From Chloroflexota bacterium (GTDB lineage: Bacteria > Chloroflexota > Dehalococcoidia > GIF9 > UBA5620): a stretch of DNA of 30,030 bases. Shown here piece by piece: positions 1-9,375 of the stretch. Position numbers and translations under genes: made by a program. Position 1 is the stretch's first letter, and each line of letters starts with the position of its first letter. The stretch spans positions 1-30,030 of the forward strand of contig JAPLHH010000052.1 in the NCBI GenBank assembly GCA_026389735.1. Direction: 5' to 3'. The notes beneath the pieces were generated by a model. That model was not told the origin of the DNA, ran no database searches, and worked only from the letters and a program-made list of their open reading frames with translations.

Positions 1-19
1 GCTGTTTGGGCTGACGGTA

Positions 20-2905
20 ATGAGGTTTCCGTTCTTCAAGGAGCGTCTCAAGGAGAAAAATCTGACTGTGCAAATAAAGCTTAAGGACAATTCACGTGGC
101 AGGTATTTTACTCTCCAGGATGGTAAGGTTATTTCCAAGAGCGGTATTCATGCCAGCCCTGATGTCACCATGATTTTCGGAAACGCCCGAATAGCACTGG
201 ATATCCTTGTACCGCCCCGCGACCAGCTGGCCATGGTTAATGCTATGAAAAGCTTTCAACTGTGGTTGGACGGTCCTGATGAGTTAAGTTACTGGTGGAT
301 GGAGACACTGAGTCTAATGCTGAACGCTGGTACCAAATATGGAACGAAGGTCGGTAAAGGCGTCATCAGATATACCAGTAATACCAATGGCGGTCCGGTC
401 TTTGTCTATGTGAAAGATGGTAGGATTATACGGATCACACCCATTGAGTTTGACAACAGTGATGCTAAACCCTGGACCATTAAAGCCAGAGGCAGGGCTT
501 TTACTCCTCCACGCAAGACAACCATCTCGCCTCATACCTTGGTATTTAAATCTATGCTCTATTCACCGGACAGAATTTTATACCCTATGAAACGAGTCGA
601 TTTTGACCCGAATGGTGAAAGAAATTACCAGAACCGGGGAATCTCAGGTTACAAGCGCATCAGTTGGCAAGAGGCGCTTGATATTGTCGCTAATGAGATA
701 AAGCGTGTGAAAAGGAATTATGGCCCAGGGGCAATTCTGAATGGCAGTGGGTCTCACCACTTGTGGGGAAACCTGGGCTACTGGTTAAGCGTCAGGCTGA
801 GATTTTTTAATAACGTCGGCTGGACCCCTGTCGTCCATAATCCGGACAGCTGGGAGGGATGGTACTGGGGAGCCATGCATCACTGGGGGCACAGTATGCG
901 GCTTGGTGCCCCAGAGAGCTATGGCACGGTTGAAGATTGTCTTAAGGAATGTGAAATGGTGGTATTCTGGTCGAGCGACCCGGAAGCTACCAGTGGCGTC
1001 TATGGTGCCTTTGAAGGCACCGTCCGCCGTCAGTGGTTGAAAGAGCTGGGTATCAAAATGGTGCATATAGATCCCTTCTATAACCATACCGCGGCTTTAT
1101 TCGGCGGCAAGTGGTTTGCTCCAAGACCGGCAACAGGTAATTCTCTGGCATTAGCAATTGCCTATGTCTGGATTACCGAGGGTCTTTACGATAAGGAGTA
1201 TGTTGCCAAGCATACGGTTGGGTTTGACGAATGGAAAGACTATATATTGGGCAAAGAAGACGGAATCCCCAAGACTCCTGAATGGCAGGAAAATGAGGCT
1301 GGAATTCCAGCCAAAGATGTCAGAGCTCTGGCCAGAGAATGGGGAGCCAAAAGGACTTACCTGGCAGCAGGAGGAATAACCGGTTTCGGCGGCGCCTGCC
1401 GCTGTGCCACTGGTAATGAATGGGCTCGTTCTATGGTCTGCCTTATGGCCATGCAGGGTCTGGGCAAACCCGGAGTGAATATGGGCGGTATGCAGCAAGG
1501 AACACCGCTCGACACCAGCTTTTATTTCCCGGGTTATGCCGAGGGAGGCATGTCAGGAGACCTAGCTGCTACTGCGCTTGGCGTTAGTCTTTTCTCGCGG
1601 TTCCCACAGCTCCCCACTGTTAACACGGTGTATCAGCGAGTGCCCCGGCTGAATATTCCGGAGGCAATCCTGGATGGCCACACCTACGGCTATCCCACTG
1701 ACTCGAAGACAATTGAAGGCCAGTTCCTTAGGTTTGATTATCCGGCACCTGGCTATCCGCCAATCAAGATGTATTATAAATACGGAGGCTCTCATATCGG
1801 CACCATGTCTGAGACAAACCGCTATGTGAGGGCATACCGGTCCGACAATTTGGAATTTGTAGTCAACCAGTCCATCTGGTTTGAAGGTGAAGCCAAATTT
1901 GCCGATATTATACTACCTGCTTGCACCAGCTTTGAGCGATGGGATATCAGCGAATTTGCTAACTGCGGCGGATATGTCCAGCATAGCTTCAATCAGTGCA
2001 ACCATCGTGTTATCCTCATGCAGCACAAGTGCATCGAACCTTTGGGCGAATCAAAATCAGACTTCCAGATTTTTCTTGAGCTGGCGAAGAGGCTGGGATT
2101 TGCTGCTATGTTTTCCGAGGGTGTAACTGAATTTGACTGGTGCAAGCGATTATTTGATGCCACAGATGTTCCAAAGATCATGTCGTGGAAGAAGTTCCTG
2201 AAGAAGGGCTACTATGTCGTCCCCGCACCCAAGGAGGAGTTAAGACATCCTGTCTCCTTTAGGTGGTTTGCGGAGGACAGACTAAAAGACACACCGGAGA
2301 TAGCACCATTACCGGCTGACTACACCGAACAAGTATTTAGAGGGCTTCAGACACAATCGGGCAAGCTGGAATTTGTGTGTTCCAGCCTTAATCGATTTGA
2401 TCCTGACGACCCGGAGAGACCGGTTATGACCAAATACATTCCCTCTTGGGAGGGTCATCATACCACTGAACTGTTTCAAAAGTACCCATTGCAATTGATA
2501 ACCCCTCATCCAAGGTACAGCTTTCATACTATGGGCGATGGTAAAGATAGCTGGATCAACGATATCAAGGACCACAGGATACCGATTGATGGTTATTATT
2601 ACTGGATTGTGCGGATCAACTCGAAGGATGCTGAGGCGCGTGGAATCAAAGAGAGCGACCTGGCCAAGGTGTTCAATGACCGGGGTGCCGTTATCTGTGC
2701 GGCCCAGGTGACCGAAAGGGTTCCCCCAGGGACTGTTCACTCATATGAATCTGCAGCAGTATATGATCCGATAGGTGAGCCAGGGTTTTCACCAGATCGT
2801 GGCGGATGTATGAATATATTGACCCCAAGTCGGCCAATGATCAAGAAATCACACAGCTTTGCCGCAAATTCATGCCTTGTGCAAATCGAGAGATGGACAG
2901 GGTAG
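20..2905 (+). CDS. Pyrogallol transhydroxylase-like molybdopterin oxidoreductase, large subunit, with N-terminal SCP2-like extension
   Basis: This is a DMSO-reductase-family enzyme with bis-molybdopterin guanine dinucleotide. Its closest recognisable relatives are pyrogallol-phloroglucinol transhydroxylase and resorcinol hydroxylase large subunits. The molybdoenzyme part runs from about residue 115 to 961. The SHH motif (H246), NPDSWEG (D276, S277) and GYAEGG (Y506) align with the His144, Asp174, Ser175 (Mo ligand) and Tyr404 of the Pelobacter enzyme. As in that enzyme, there is no N-terminal iron-sulfur cysteine motif and no Tat signal, so it should be cytoplasmic. Residues 1-105 are extra and resemble an SCP2 sterol-carrier-like domain (a [11 protein letters not shown] strand, a PDVTM strand and a WLDGPDEL helix start). 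The ATG at 20 has no clear ribosome site, and the frame is open back to base 2, so the true start may lie before the window. The partner subunit follows 11 bases after the stop. The exact substrate is unknown. Confidence 0.85.
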   Translation: MRFPFFKERLKEKNLTVQIKLKDNSRGRYFTLQDGKVISKSGIHASPDVTMIFGNARIALDILVPPRDQLAMVNAMKSFQLWLDGPDELSYWWMETLSLMLNAGTKYGTKVGKGVIRYTSNTNGGPVFVYVKDGRIIRITPIEFDNSDAKPWTIKARGRAFTPPRKTTISPHTLVFKSMLYSPDRILYPMKRVDFDPNGERNYQNRGISGYKRISWQEALDIVANEIKRVKRNYGPGAILNGSGSHHLWGNLGYWLSVRLRFFNNVGWTPVVHNPDSWEGWYWGAMHHWGHSMRLGAPESYGTVEDCLKECEMVVFWSSDPEATSGVYGAFEGTVRRQWLKELGIKMVHIDPFYNHTAALFGGKWFAPRPATGNSLALAIAYVWITEGLYDKEYVAKHTVGFDEWKDYILGKEDGIPKTPEWQENEAGIPAKDVRALAREWGAKRTYLAAGGITGFGGACRCATGNEWARSMVCLMAMQGLGKPGVNMGGMQQGTPLDTSFYFPGYAEGGMSGDLAATALGVSLFSRFPQLPTVNTVYQRVPRLNIPEAILDGHTYGYPTDSKTIEGQFLRFDYPAPGYPPIKMYYKYGGSHIGTMSETNRYVRAYRSDNLEFVVNQSIWFEGEAKFADIILPACTSFERWDISEFANCGGYVQHSFNQCNHRVILMQHKCIEPLGESKSDFQIFLELAKRLGFAAMFSEGVTEFDWCKRLFDATDVPKIMSWKKFLKKGYYVVPAPKEELRHPVSFRWFAEDRLKDTPEIAPLPADYTEQVFRGLQTQSGKLEFVCSSLNRFDPDDPERPVMTKYIPSWEGHHTTELFQKYPLQLITPHPRYSFHTMGDGKDSWINDIKDHRIPIDGYYYWIVRINSKDAEARGIKESDLAKVFNDRGAVICAAQVTERVPPGTVHSYESAAVYDPIGEPGFSPDRGGCMNILTPSRPMIKKSHSFAANSCLVQIERWTG

Positions 2906-2916
2906 GAAAGTCTAGA

Positions 2917-3759
2917 ATGAAGAAATGGTATTTGGTCATTGATGTAGAAAAATGTGAAAACTGCAGTAACTGTTTTCTGTCTTGCAAGGATGAGTACGTG
3001 GGCAATGATTGGCCGGGATATTCGGCACCCCAGCCCAATCGTGGACAAAGTTGGATAACTATTCAAGGAAAGGAACGAGGCCAGTATCCTTTCATAGATG
3101 TCGCCTACTTGCCTGTAATGTGCATGCACTGCGATAATGCCCCTTGTGTCAAAGTAGCCAAGGATGGAGCAATATACAAGAGACCTGATGGCATCATTAT
3201 TATTGACCCAGTCAAGGCAAAAGGACAGAAAAAGGTTGTCAACGCGTGCCCCTATGGGGCTATCAGGTGGAACGAAGAGCTTAAGGCACCTCAAAAATGC
3301 ACTTTTTGTGCCCATCTACTCGATGATGGCTGGAAACAAACTCGCTGTGTACAATCCTGCCCTACCGGAGCGTTAAGCATGTATTATGTCGAGGATGCTG
3401 AGATGCAGGAAATCATCAAGGCCGAGAAGCTTGAAGTCTATCAGCCAGAACATAAAACCAGCCCTCGTGTCTATTACAAGAATCTGCATCGGTTTACCAG
3501 GTGTTTCATCGGTGGCAGCGTTGCGGTCCGAGTAGATGGCAAAGATGAATGTGCCGAAGGCGCTACAGTAACCATTTTCAATGCCGCCAACAAGAAAGTT
3601 AGCCAGTGTGTGACCGATAACTACGGCGATTTTAAGTTTGACGACCTTGAAGAGAATAGCGGCAAATACACGCTTCAGATAGCTTACACGGGTTATGACA
3701 CAAAAACCATCGAGGTTGATCTGAAGAAGAGCCTTAATGCCGGGACAATCTTTCTCTAG
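2917..3759 (+). CDS. Transhydroxylase-like iron-sulfur small subunit with C-terminal beta-sandwich domain
   Basis: This 280-residue electron-transfer subunit pairs with the preceding molybdoenzyme. Twelve motif cysteines (13, 16, 19, 23; 69, 72, 77; 111; 128, 131; 144, 148) can hold three [4Fe-4S] clusters. This matches the three clusters of transhydroxylase beta subunits rather than the four of DmsB/PsrB proteins. The second motif lacks its usual fourth cysteine (an alanine sits there). From about residue 195 to the end is a carboxypeptidase-regulatory or transthyretin-like domain (CAEGATVTI ... NYGDFKFDDL ... GYDTKTIEV), also seen in the Pelobacter beta subunit. The start was set at the ATG at 2917 because TAGGAAAG lies just before it and the protein then begins directly at the ferredoxin fold. 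A longer in-frame start at 2806 would overlap the large subunit by 100 bases and add a segment without family resemblance. Confidence 0.85.
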   Translation: MKKWYLVIDVEKCENCSNCFLSCKDEYVGNDWPGYSAPQPNRGQSWITIQGKERGQYPFIDVAYLPVMCMHCDNAPCVKVAKDGAIYKRPDGIIIIDPVKAKGQKKVVNACPYGAIRWNEELKAPQKCTFCAHLLDDGWKQTRCVQSCPTGALSMYYVEDAEMQEIIKAEKLEVYQPEHKTSPRVYYKNLHRFTRCFIGGSVAVRVDGKDECAEGATVTIFNAANKKVSQCVTDNYGDFKFDDLEENSGKYTLQIAYTGYDTKTIEVDLKKSLNAGTIFL

Positions 3760-3906
3760 CGCTCCCTAGCTATCTGCAGAAGTGTTGCGTAACACATATA
3801 CAAAAGCCAAGTAGTATTAAGGTGACGTTCGGGTTATTTTGGATGCCGCTTTTCGGAGATTGCGATTTAAGATTTCCCTGATAATGAAAAATTTAGTTGC
3901 GTGCTC

Positions 3907-4512
3907 ATGAATATTTGTTCTTATACCCTTGAAGAATATATCGAGCGGATCCAATCCTTTCATGGCTCTGTCGCCCCGGGCGTAGTCATTGGCGGATTTA
4001 TGATAGATCTAGCGTACCAGCACCTTCCTGAAGAAGGACTGTTTGATGCTATCTGTGAAACTGCCAACTGTCTACCAGATGCCATACAGCTTCTCACGCC
4101 CTGTACCGTCGGGAACGGTTGGCTTAGAGTCATCAATATGGGCCGTTATGCCATGACTCTTTACGATAAATACAATGGTGAAGGGATACGGGTTTTTCTG
4201 GATTCGGCTAAGTTAGAATCATGGCCCGAGATTAAAAGCTGGTTTTTCAACCTGAAGCCCAAGAAGGAACAGGACTCTCAACTCCTGATGGAACAGATTA
4301 AGGAAGCCGGAGCAAATATTTGCAGTATCCAGCAAGTTAAGATTGCCCCCCGTTTCCTGAAAAAGCAGCATGGAACTGGATTTGCCATTTGTCCCAGCTG
4401 TAAAGAAGCTTATCCGCTTGATGATGGGGAAATATGCCTTGGCTGCCAGGGCGAAGCCCCTTACGTGGTATCTCAAATTCCGCATAATCCCGGAGCTACA
4501 CACGAGGGGTGA
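3907..4512 (+). CDS. FmdE-family protein with C-terminal zinc ribbon
   Basis: This 201-residue protein resembles the E subunit domain of formylmethanofuran dehydrogenase (FmdE, PF02663). The family core is visible: FHGSVAPGVVIG (H19), the cysteine-rich stretch around NCLPDAIQLLTPCTVGNGW (C55, C66), GRYAMTLYDK and GEGIRVFLD. The usual FHGH motif reads FHGS, so one possible metal-binding histidine is missing. A treble-clef-like zinc ribbon follows at C162/C165 and C177/C180. In bacteria, stand-alone FmdE proteins often lie next to molybdenum or tungsten enzymes, but their job is not settled. Here the gene lies 147 bases after the transhydroxylase pair and converges on the aldehyde ferredoxin oxidoreductase gene. 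A GTG at 3901 in the same frame is an alternative start; neither start has a strong ribosome site. Confidence 0.8.
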   Translation: MNICSYTLEEYIERIQSFHGSVAPGVVIGGFMIDLAYQHLPEEGLFDAICETANCLPDAIQLLTPCTVGNGWLRVINMGRYAMTLYDKYNGEGIRVFLDSAKLESWPEIKSWFFNLKPKKEQDSQLLMEQIKEAGANICSIQQVKIAPRFLKKQHGTGFAICPSCKEAYPLDDGEICLGCQGEAPYVVSQIPHNPGATHEG

Positions 4513-4532
4513 AAAGAAAATTTTTTTATTAT

Positions 4533-6296
4533 TTACTCAATGCTAAGCTCTTTAAGTGGTTTACCATCCTCATCCCAACCCCTTAGTTGATAGTATTCAT
4601 TCACCATGTAGTTAAGCTCGTCTTTGGTAACCCGATGCCCATTGATAGGCTCATCTAATAAGCGTGCTGGCAGCATATCGTTTTCTTTGCTCCATCCTTC
4701 CCTGATGTTCATTAAATGCCTCAGGGTAGTTATATTATTAGCTAGCTCTCTTAGCCCTGACTCATCGAATTCCAAACCAGTTGTAGCTTTGATAAGCTTA
4801 ATTGACTCTGGCCAACCGATCATGTCCCTAAAGAACCGACAGAGAATCATGGTATCCATAATTGTAAGCCTGTCTTCATAACCAATGTACGACTCTGCTT
4901 TTCCTTGTATTTCTGATGGATTTACTACCCCGCGTAGTTCAAAGATATAATATGTTGCTGGCAGGTGACAGGCTCCGCGTGGTGATGTGCCATAACCGAG
5001 TGCCATACCTTTAAGCACGCGGGGGTCATATCCAGCCGGCTCTAATCCTTTAACATGGATCGCCAGGTCTTCGGCACCCAGAACTTGACTCGCTTTATTT
5101 ATCCCTTCTGCCAGCGTATCACCCAATCCTTCCCTCTGGCAAATTTTGTGTAGCAACTCCGCAGCATGGTCGGGATTACCATAATCAACCTTTTCAGAAA
5201 GTTTTCCTCTCTTAGATAACTCCATGCAGAAAGCCACTATATTACCGGCAGTTATGGTATCTATTCCGAGCCTATCACAGATGTCATTCAGGTATATGAT
5301 TTCTGCCAGATCCAGGATCTTGCATAAGCCTCCGAAACTATAAATGGTCTCGTACTCTGGCCCTTCAAGAGTCAGCCCCCTGTGTCTTCCCTGGGTTACA
5401 GTAGTTAGTTTCCCGCAAGCAATAAAGCAACGTGTACAAGCCCTTGCTTTTACCTCGAAATCTCTTTGCATAGTTTCTGCAGAAATCTTTTCCCACCCCG
5501 GAAGTGTTCCCTTCGACCAATACTCAGCAGGAAAAGCGCCAGCCAGATTAGTTGTTGCCACCAGCATTGGTGTTCCCAATTCCCGGTACCTTCGAACTGT
5601 AGGGTCGTTTTTTCCTCGCTCTGTAAGGTCATGTACCAGACTATCCAGCAATCCTGGATCGGCTATTTCACATTTCTTTTCTCCGTGAAAGACCATGGCT
5701 TTGAGCTTCTTGGAGCCCATGATTGCTCCCATCCCTGTTCGGCCGGCATTGCGCCAGCGATTGTTCACAATACAAGCAAATCTCACCAGATTCTCACCAG
5801 CAGGGCCGATTACCAAAGCCTGGGCTCCAGGGATGTTAACTTTGCTCAGACATTGCTCCTCTGTCTCGTAGGTGCTATTTCCCCATAGGTCAGAAGCATC
5901 CCAAAATCTAGCTCCATCGGATGAGATTTCCAGGAACACTGGCGACGAGGAAGCCCCATGAACGACAATAGCATCGTAACCAGTTTTTTTCATCTGCGGA
6001 GCGAGATGACCTCCGGCATAGGAGTCAGCGAAAAAATTGGTCAGTGGTGATTTGCTGTAGACGCCGTAGCGGCTGGATCCTTGCATTTTTGTTGCTGTAG
6101 CTGGACCCGTAGCAAAAATGAGTACATTTTCGGGAGATAGGGGATCGATGCCCGCTTTTAGAGTTTTCCAGAGAAGATAGCAGCCCAACCCTCGCCCTCC
6201 TAGCCAGGAAGATAGTGCCTTGTCTTTTAGCTCTTCCACCCAGTAGGTTCGACCAGTTAAATCCACATGTAGTACTTTATTAAAAAACCCTTTCAT
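4533..6296 (-). CDS. Aldehyde ferredoxin oxidoreductase (tungsten/molybdenum pterin enzyme)
   Basis: This 587-residue enzyme oxidises aldehydes to carboxylates with ferredoxin, or runs the reverse reaction. The N-terminal pterin-binding domain is clear (LGGRGLGCYLLW at 32-43, GPATATKMQGSSRYG near 64-78, RNAGRTGMGAIMGSKKLKA at 182-200). The [4Fe-4S] site is CTRCFIAC (C287, C290, C294), with a likely fourth cysteine at C486. DRLGIDTITAG (341-351) and GYGTSPRGACHLP (434-446) are conserved pterin and active-site segments. Length is close to the family norm of about 600. The AGAAGGGG stretch just upstream of the ATG is a good ribosome site. The gene lies 125 bases downstream of lipA on the same strand, so it could share that transcript or have its own promoter. 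The protein cannot be assigned to AOR, FOR or a benzoyl/aromatic aldehyde subtype from the sequence alone. Confidence 0.92.
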   Translation of the reverse strand: MKGFFNKVLHVDLTGRTYWVEELKDKALSSWLGGRGLGCYLLWKTLKAGIDPLSPENVLIFATGPATATKMQGSSRYGVYSKSPLTNFFADSYAGGHLAPQMKKTGYDAIVVHGASSSPVFLEISSDGARFWDASDLWGNSTYETEEQCLSKVNIPGAQALVIGPAGENLVRFACIVNNRWRNAGRTGMGAIMGSKKLKAMVFHGEKKCEIADPGLLDSLVHDLTERGKNDPTVRRYRELGTPMLVATTNLAGAFPAEYWSKGTLPGWEKISAETMQRDFEVKARACTRCFIACGKLTTVTQGRHRGLTLEGPEYETIYSFGGLCKILDLAEIIYLNDICDRLGIDTITAGNIVAFCMELSKRGKLSEKVDYGNPDHAAELLHKICQREGLGDTLAEGINKASQVLGAEDLAIHVKGLEPAGYDPRVLKGMALGYGTSPRGACHLPATYYIFELRGVVNPSEIQGKAESYIGYEDRLTIMDTMILCRFFRDMIGWPESIKLIKATTGLEFDESGLRELANNITTLRHLMNIREGWSKENDMLPARLLDEPINGHRVTKDELNYMVNEYYQLRGWDEDGKPLKELSIE

Positions 6297-6421
6297 CTTT
6301 TTCCCCTTCTCTTATATATACCTAGCGGGCTGCAGAGTTTACTACTTTGAATAGCTCGATTCGTAGATTTAGTTAGATTGCATAAAGGTTACTTGCTTAT
6401 CCGCAATCCATCTTGTGTGCC

Positions 6422-7282
6422 TTAATGCGGCTTAGATGCCACCATTTCCACTGCCCTGAAAGAACTACGCACGAAGGGGCCTGAAGCTACATAGCTAAAG
6501 CCCATCCTCTCACCTAAGCTCTTATACTCTTCGAACTCCTGTGGAGTAACATACCTTGCCACTGGGTGGTGCTTCGGTGATGGTGTCAGGTATTGCCCGA
6601 TAGTCAGAAAATCACACTGTACTGTACTGAGCTCTTCCATTACATTTACTATCTCGTCATGGTACTCTCCCAACCCCACCATCAGCCCGGATTTGGTTAA
6701 TATGTTTCTATTCAGGAATTTCACTGTCCGTAATAGATTCAAGGAGCGATGGTAATCAGCTTTGGGGCGCACCTCGGAGTATAGGCGTGGCACAGTTTCC
6801 ACATTATGATTAATAACTTCTGGGGAGCTGTCCACAACAGCTTTGAGTGCCTCGAGAGAGCCCTCAAAATCAGGAATGAGAACCTCGATGGTGGTCTGGG
6901 GACTGGTTTGCCTGATGGCGTTTATCGTTCTGGTGAAGTGTGTGGCTCCTCCATCGGGAAGGTCGTCCCTGGTTACTGAAGTAACGACGACGTGGTGCAA
7001 CTTCAGTTTACTGACAGCTCGGGCGACATTCCAGGGCTCATCTGTATCAAGGGCAACCCCCTTTCCTTTGTTGATAGCACAAAAACTGCAATTACGGCTA
7101 CAAATATTTCCCATAATCAGGAAGGTAGCAGTCTGATGTGAAAAACATTCCCCCAGGTTGGGGCATAGGGCACTCTGGCAAACGGTATGAAGTGATAGCC
7201 CATCGATTAGCGCGCTCATCTCAGCAATGATGGATGTGGATGGAGCCTTCTTTATCATCCACACCGGATGTTTACTTGACAT
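6422..7282 (-). CDS. lipA: Lipoyl synthase
   Basis: This radical-SAM enzyme inserts two sulfurs into octanoyl groups bound to E2 (and GcvH) to form lipoyl. Both clusters are visible: the auxiliary cluster motif CQSALCPNLGEC (C35, C40, C46) and the radical-SAM motif CSRNCSFC (C61, C65, C68). The C-terminal RSSF motif supplies the serine ligand to the auxiliary cluster. Length (286) fits the family. The start codon overlaps the end of lipB by 11 bases, and AAGGAG lies about ten bases ahead of it within lipB, which suggests translational coupling. It is the sixth gene of the dehydrogenase operon, so the complex brings its own cofactor supply. Confidence 0.95.
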   Translation of the reverse strand: MSSKHPVWMIKKAPSTSIIAEMSALIDGLSLHTVCQSALCPNLGECFSHQTATFLIMGNICSRNCSFCAINKGKGVALDTDEPWNVARAVSKLKLHHVVVTSVTRDDLPDGGATHFTRTINAIRQTSPQTTIEVLIPDFEGSLEALKAVVDSSPEVINHNVETVPRLYSEVRPKADYHRSLNLLRTVKFLNRNILTKSGLMVGLGEYHDEIVNVMEELSTVQCDFLTIGQYLTPSPKHHPVARYVTPQEFEEYKSLGERMGFSYVASGPFVRSSFRAVEMVASKPH

Positions 7283-8006
7283 AACGTAATAGCTCCTTGG
7301 CAGATTCTTGTCTAATCTTCATATTAAAAACCTTTGTCCAATGCTCAATTATACATGAGATTATATTCTCTAAAGTGATGTCGTGTACCAGCAACCGTGA
7401 CATCGAGGTTACCTGCCTATCAATAATACCGCAAGGAGTAATGTAGGTGAAGTACTTCAGGTCGGTGTTCACATTCAGAGCGAAGCCATGCATGGTGACC
7501 CAGTGGATAACCTGAATTCCCAATGCGCAAATCTTGTCTTGTCCTACCCAGACACCAGGATATTCAAGGTCGCGATTTGCCGTAATAGAGAAGGTAGCCA
7601 GGGCTCGTATGATTACCTCCTCCAGGTGACGTACATATTGTGTTGTACCTATTCCTTTTGCCCTGAGGTCGATAATCGGATATCCTACTAATTGTCCTGG
7701 GCCATGGTAGGTAATGCCTCCTCCTCGGTCGATATGGAAAGTAGCTATTCTTTCTTGAGCCAGCAGATCTCTCGGGGCAATGATGCCTTCCTCATTTCCA
7801 GATACTCCAATCGTCAGTACTGAAGGATGCTGAAGAAACAAGATTGTATCTGGAATCTCATCGGCAATGCGGGCTGACACCAGCTTATTTTGCAGTCGCA
7901 GGGCTTTCTCATAATCAACTGTGCCCAGATCATATATCTGACACAGGCTTGTCTTAGAGGTGAATCCTCTACGCAGCTTAGGAATGGATGGTTTTTCCTT
8001 CAACAT
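7272..8006 (-). CDS. lipB: Octanoyl-ACP:protein N-octanoyltransferase (lipoate-protein ligase B)
   Basis: The enzyme moves octanoyl from acyl carrier protein to the lysine of lipoyl domains, which is the step before LipA. The family signature is intact: DRGGGITYHGPGQLVGYPI (93-111), the catalytic lysine in GQDKICALG (K158) and the catalytic cysteine in TPCGI (C192). At 244 residues it has roughly 20 extra N-terminal residues compared with typical LipB. The start overlaps the lpd gene by 29 bases. Only a weak ribosome site (GGAAG) is visible, consistent with reinitiation after lpd. No later ATG was found before the conserved core. Confidence 0.95.
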   Translation of the reverse strand: MLKEKPSIPKLRRGFTSKTSLCQIYDLGTVDYEKALRLQNKLVSARIADEIPDTILFLQHPSVLTIGVSGNEEGIIAPRDLLAQERIATFHIDRGGGITYHGPGQLVGYPIIDLRAKGIGTTQYVRHLEEVIIRALATFSITANRDLEYPGVWVGQDKICALGIQVIHWVTMHGFALNVNTDLKYFTYITPCGIIDRQVTSMSRLLVHDITLENIISCIIEHWTKVFNMKIRQESAKELLRYVK

Positions 8007-9357
8007 TTAGAGCAGCTTCCATCACTGCTTCCGATAGGGTGGGGTGCGCATGAATGGTAGAGGCAATGTCTTCAAAAGTGGCTTCCAATTTCATTCCGAG
8101 AACAGCCTCAGCGATTAACTCAGTGGCTTGAGGGCCGATTATGTGTATGCCCAGAATTTCCCCATATTTGGCGTCGGCAATAATTTTTACTATACCCGCT
8201 GTCTCATTTTGTATTACTGCCCTACCGCTAGCGGTAAAGGGGAACTGCCCGACCTTAATATTCCCATACTTCTCTCTGGCTAAAGTTTCAGTTAGCCCAA
8301 CCCCTGCTACTTCAGGGGAAGTATAAACACACCGGGGGACAGTGCGATAATCCATCTTGCTCTCAGCACCCAGTGCATTCTCCACTGCACACTTACCCTC
8401 TTCCATGGCCTTATGAGCTAGCATGAGCCCTCCCGTTACGTCACCGATGGCATAGACGCTCGGAACATTAGTCCCCAGGTATTCATTGACAACTAGCCTG
8501 CTTTTATCCATGGCAAGACCCACTTTATTTACTCCAAGGTCATCGATACAGGGTTGTCTTCCTACAGCGATCAGTACCTTATCTGTTGCTATTTCTTGTT
8601 TGCTACCATCTTTGGTGGTGAAAGAAACTTTCTTACCTTGTTTGTCGCTCCCGATGTTGGTGACCATGGCATCAGTGAAGACTTCAATGCCTTCTTTCTT
8701 TAATATATCCTCGAGCATGCGGGCAATTTCTGCATCCTCGGCGGGCAGTATTTGAGGCATCATCTCTATAATAGTTACCTTGCCTCCCATCTTGTGTATG
8801 ATCTGGGCGAATTCCAACCCAATTACCCCTCCACCGATAATGGCCACGCTCTTCGGAAGCTGGCCCATGGTCAAAGCTTCATCACTGCTTATGACACCGG
8901 GCTCATCGATGCCCTTAATGGGAACTGTAGAGGGCTTCGAGCCCGTGGCAATAATGATGCTGTCAGAACTTATTCTATCGTTTCCTCCTAAAATTCCCAC
9001 TGTCTTGGAATCAATCAGAGCACCGGTGCCTTTAATGACCTTAATCTTGTTCTTTCTCATCAGATAGGCAACGCCATCTACCAACCGCTTTACTACAGCT
9101 TCCTTCCGTTTGATTACCGCTGAGAAATCCAGAGATATCTTCTCCACTGAGATGCCAAAGGTTTCGGAATGCTTGATTTTCTCGAGAAGGTCAGCTGATT
9201 GCAGTAATACTTTGGTGGGGATGCAACCGCGGTTGAGACAAGTTCCCCCGAGAGCGTCCTTCTCAATTAAGGTAACTTGTGTGCCCAGTTGGGCTGCTCT
9301 GATGGCGGCTACATAGCCACCGGGTCCACCACCAACTATTGTGATGCTCTTGGCCAT
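7978..9357 (-). CDS. lpdA: Dihydrolipoyl dehydrogenase (E3)
   Basis: This FAD flavoprotein reoxidises dihydrolipoyl on E2 with NAD+. The N-terminal FAD motif GGGPGGYVAA (9-18) and the redox disulfide GGTCLNRGCIPTK (C40-C45) are present, as are the NAD-binding GGGVIGLEFA segment and the second FAD motif YAIGDVTGG. The dimer-interface catalytic pair HPTLSE (H438, E443) closes the protein. Length (459) is typical, and there is no extra N-terminal lipoyl domain as seen in some acetoin-type E3 proteins. The gene starts 18 bases after the E2 stop with AAGAGGT as ribosome site. In the operon it acts with the E1 and E2 genes upstream. Confidence 0.96.
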   Translation of the reverse strand: MAKSITIVGGGPGGYVAAIRAAQLGTQVTLIEKDALGGTCLNRGCIPTKVLLQSADLLEKIKHSETFGISVEKISLDFSAVIKRKEAVVKRLVDGVAYLMRKNKIKVIKGTGALIDSKTVGILGGNDRISSDSIIIATGSKPSTVPIKGIDEPGVISSDEALTMGQLPKSVAIIGGGVIGLEFAQIIHKMGGKVTIIEMMPQILPAEDAEIARMLEDILKKEGIEVFTDAMVTNIGSDKQGKKVSFTTKDGSKQEIATDKVLIAVGRQPCIDDLGVNKVGLAMDKSRLVVNEYLGTNVPSVYAIGDVTGGLMLAHKAMEEGKCAVENALGAESKMDYRTVPRCVYTSPEVAGVGLTETLAREKYGNIKVGQFPFTASGRAVIQNETAGIVKIIADAKYGEILGIHIIGPQATELIAEAVLGMKLEATFEDIASTIHAHPTLSEAVMEAALNVEGKTIHS

Positions 9358-9375
9358 TATTTTTACCTCTTAATT

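Noticed and set aside
2806..2916. Longer start for the first iron-sulfur subunit, inside the large-subunit gene
   Set aside because: It would overlap the large subunit by 100 bases and add residues not seen in the family. The ATG at 2917 has a ribosome site and starts at the ferredoxin fold like copy 2.
2309..3315. Long - strand open frames opposite the first transhydroxylase genes
   Set aside because: They mirror codon bias of the real genes, have no family resemblance and no ribosome sites. The same holds for most other antisense frames in the window.
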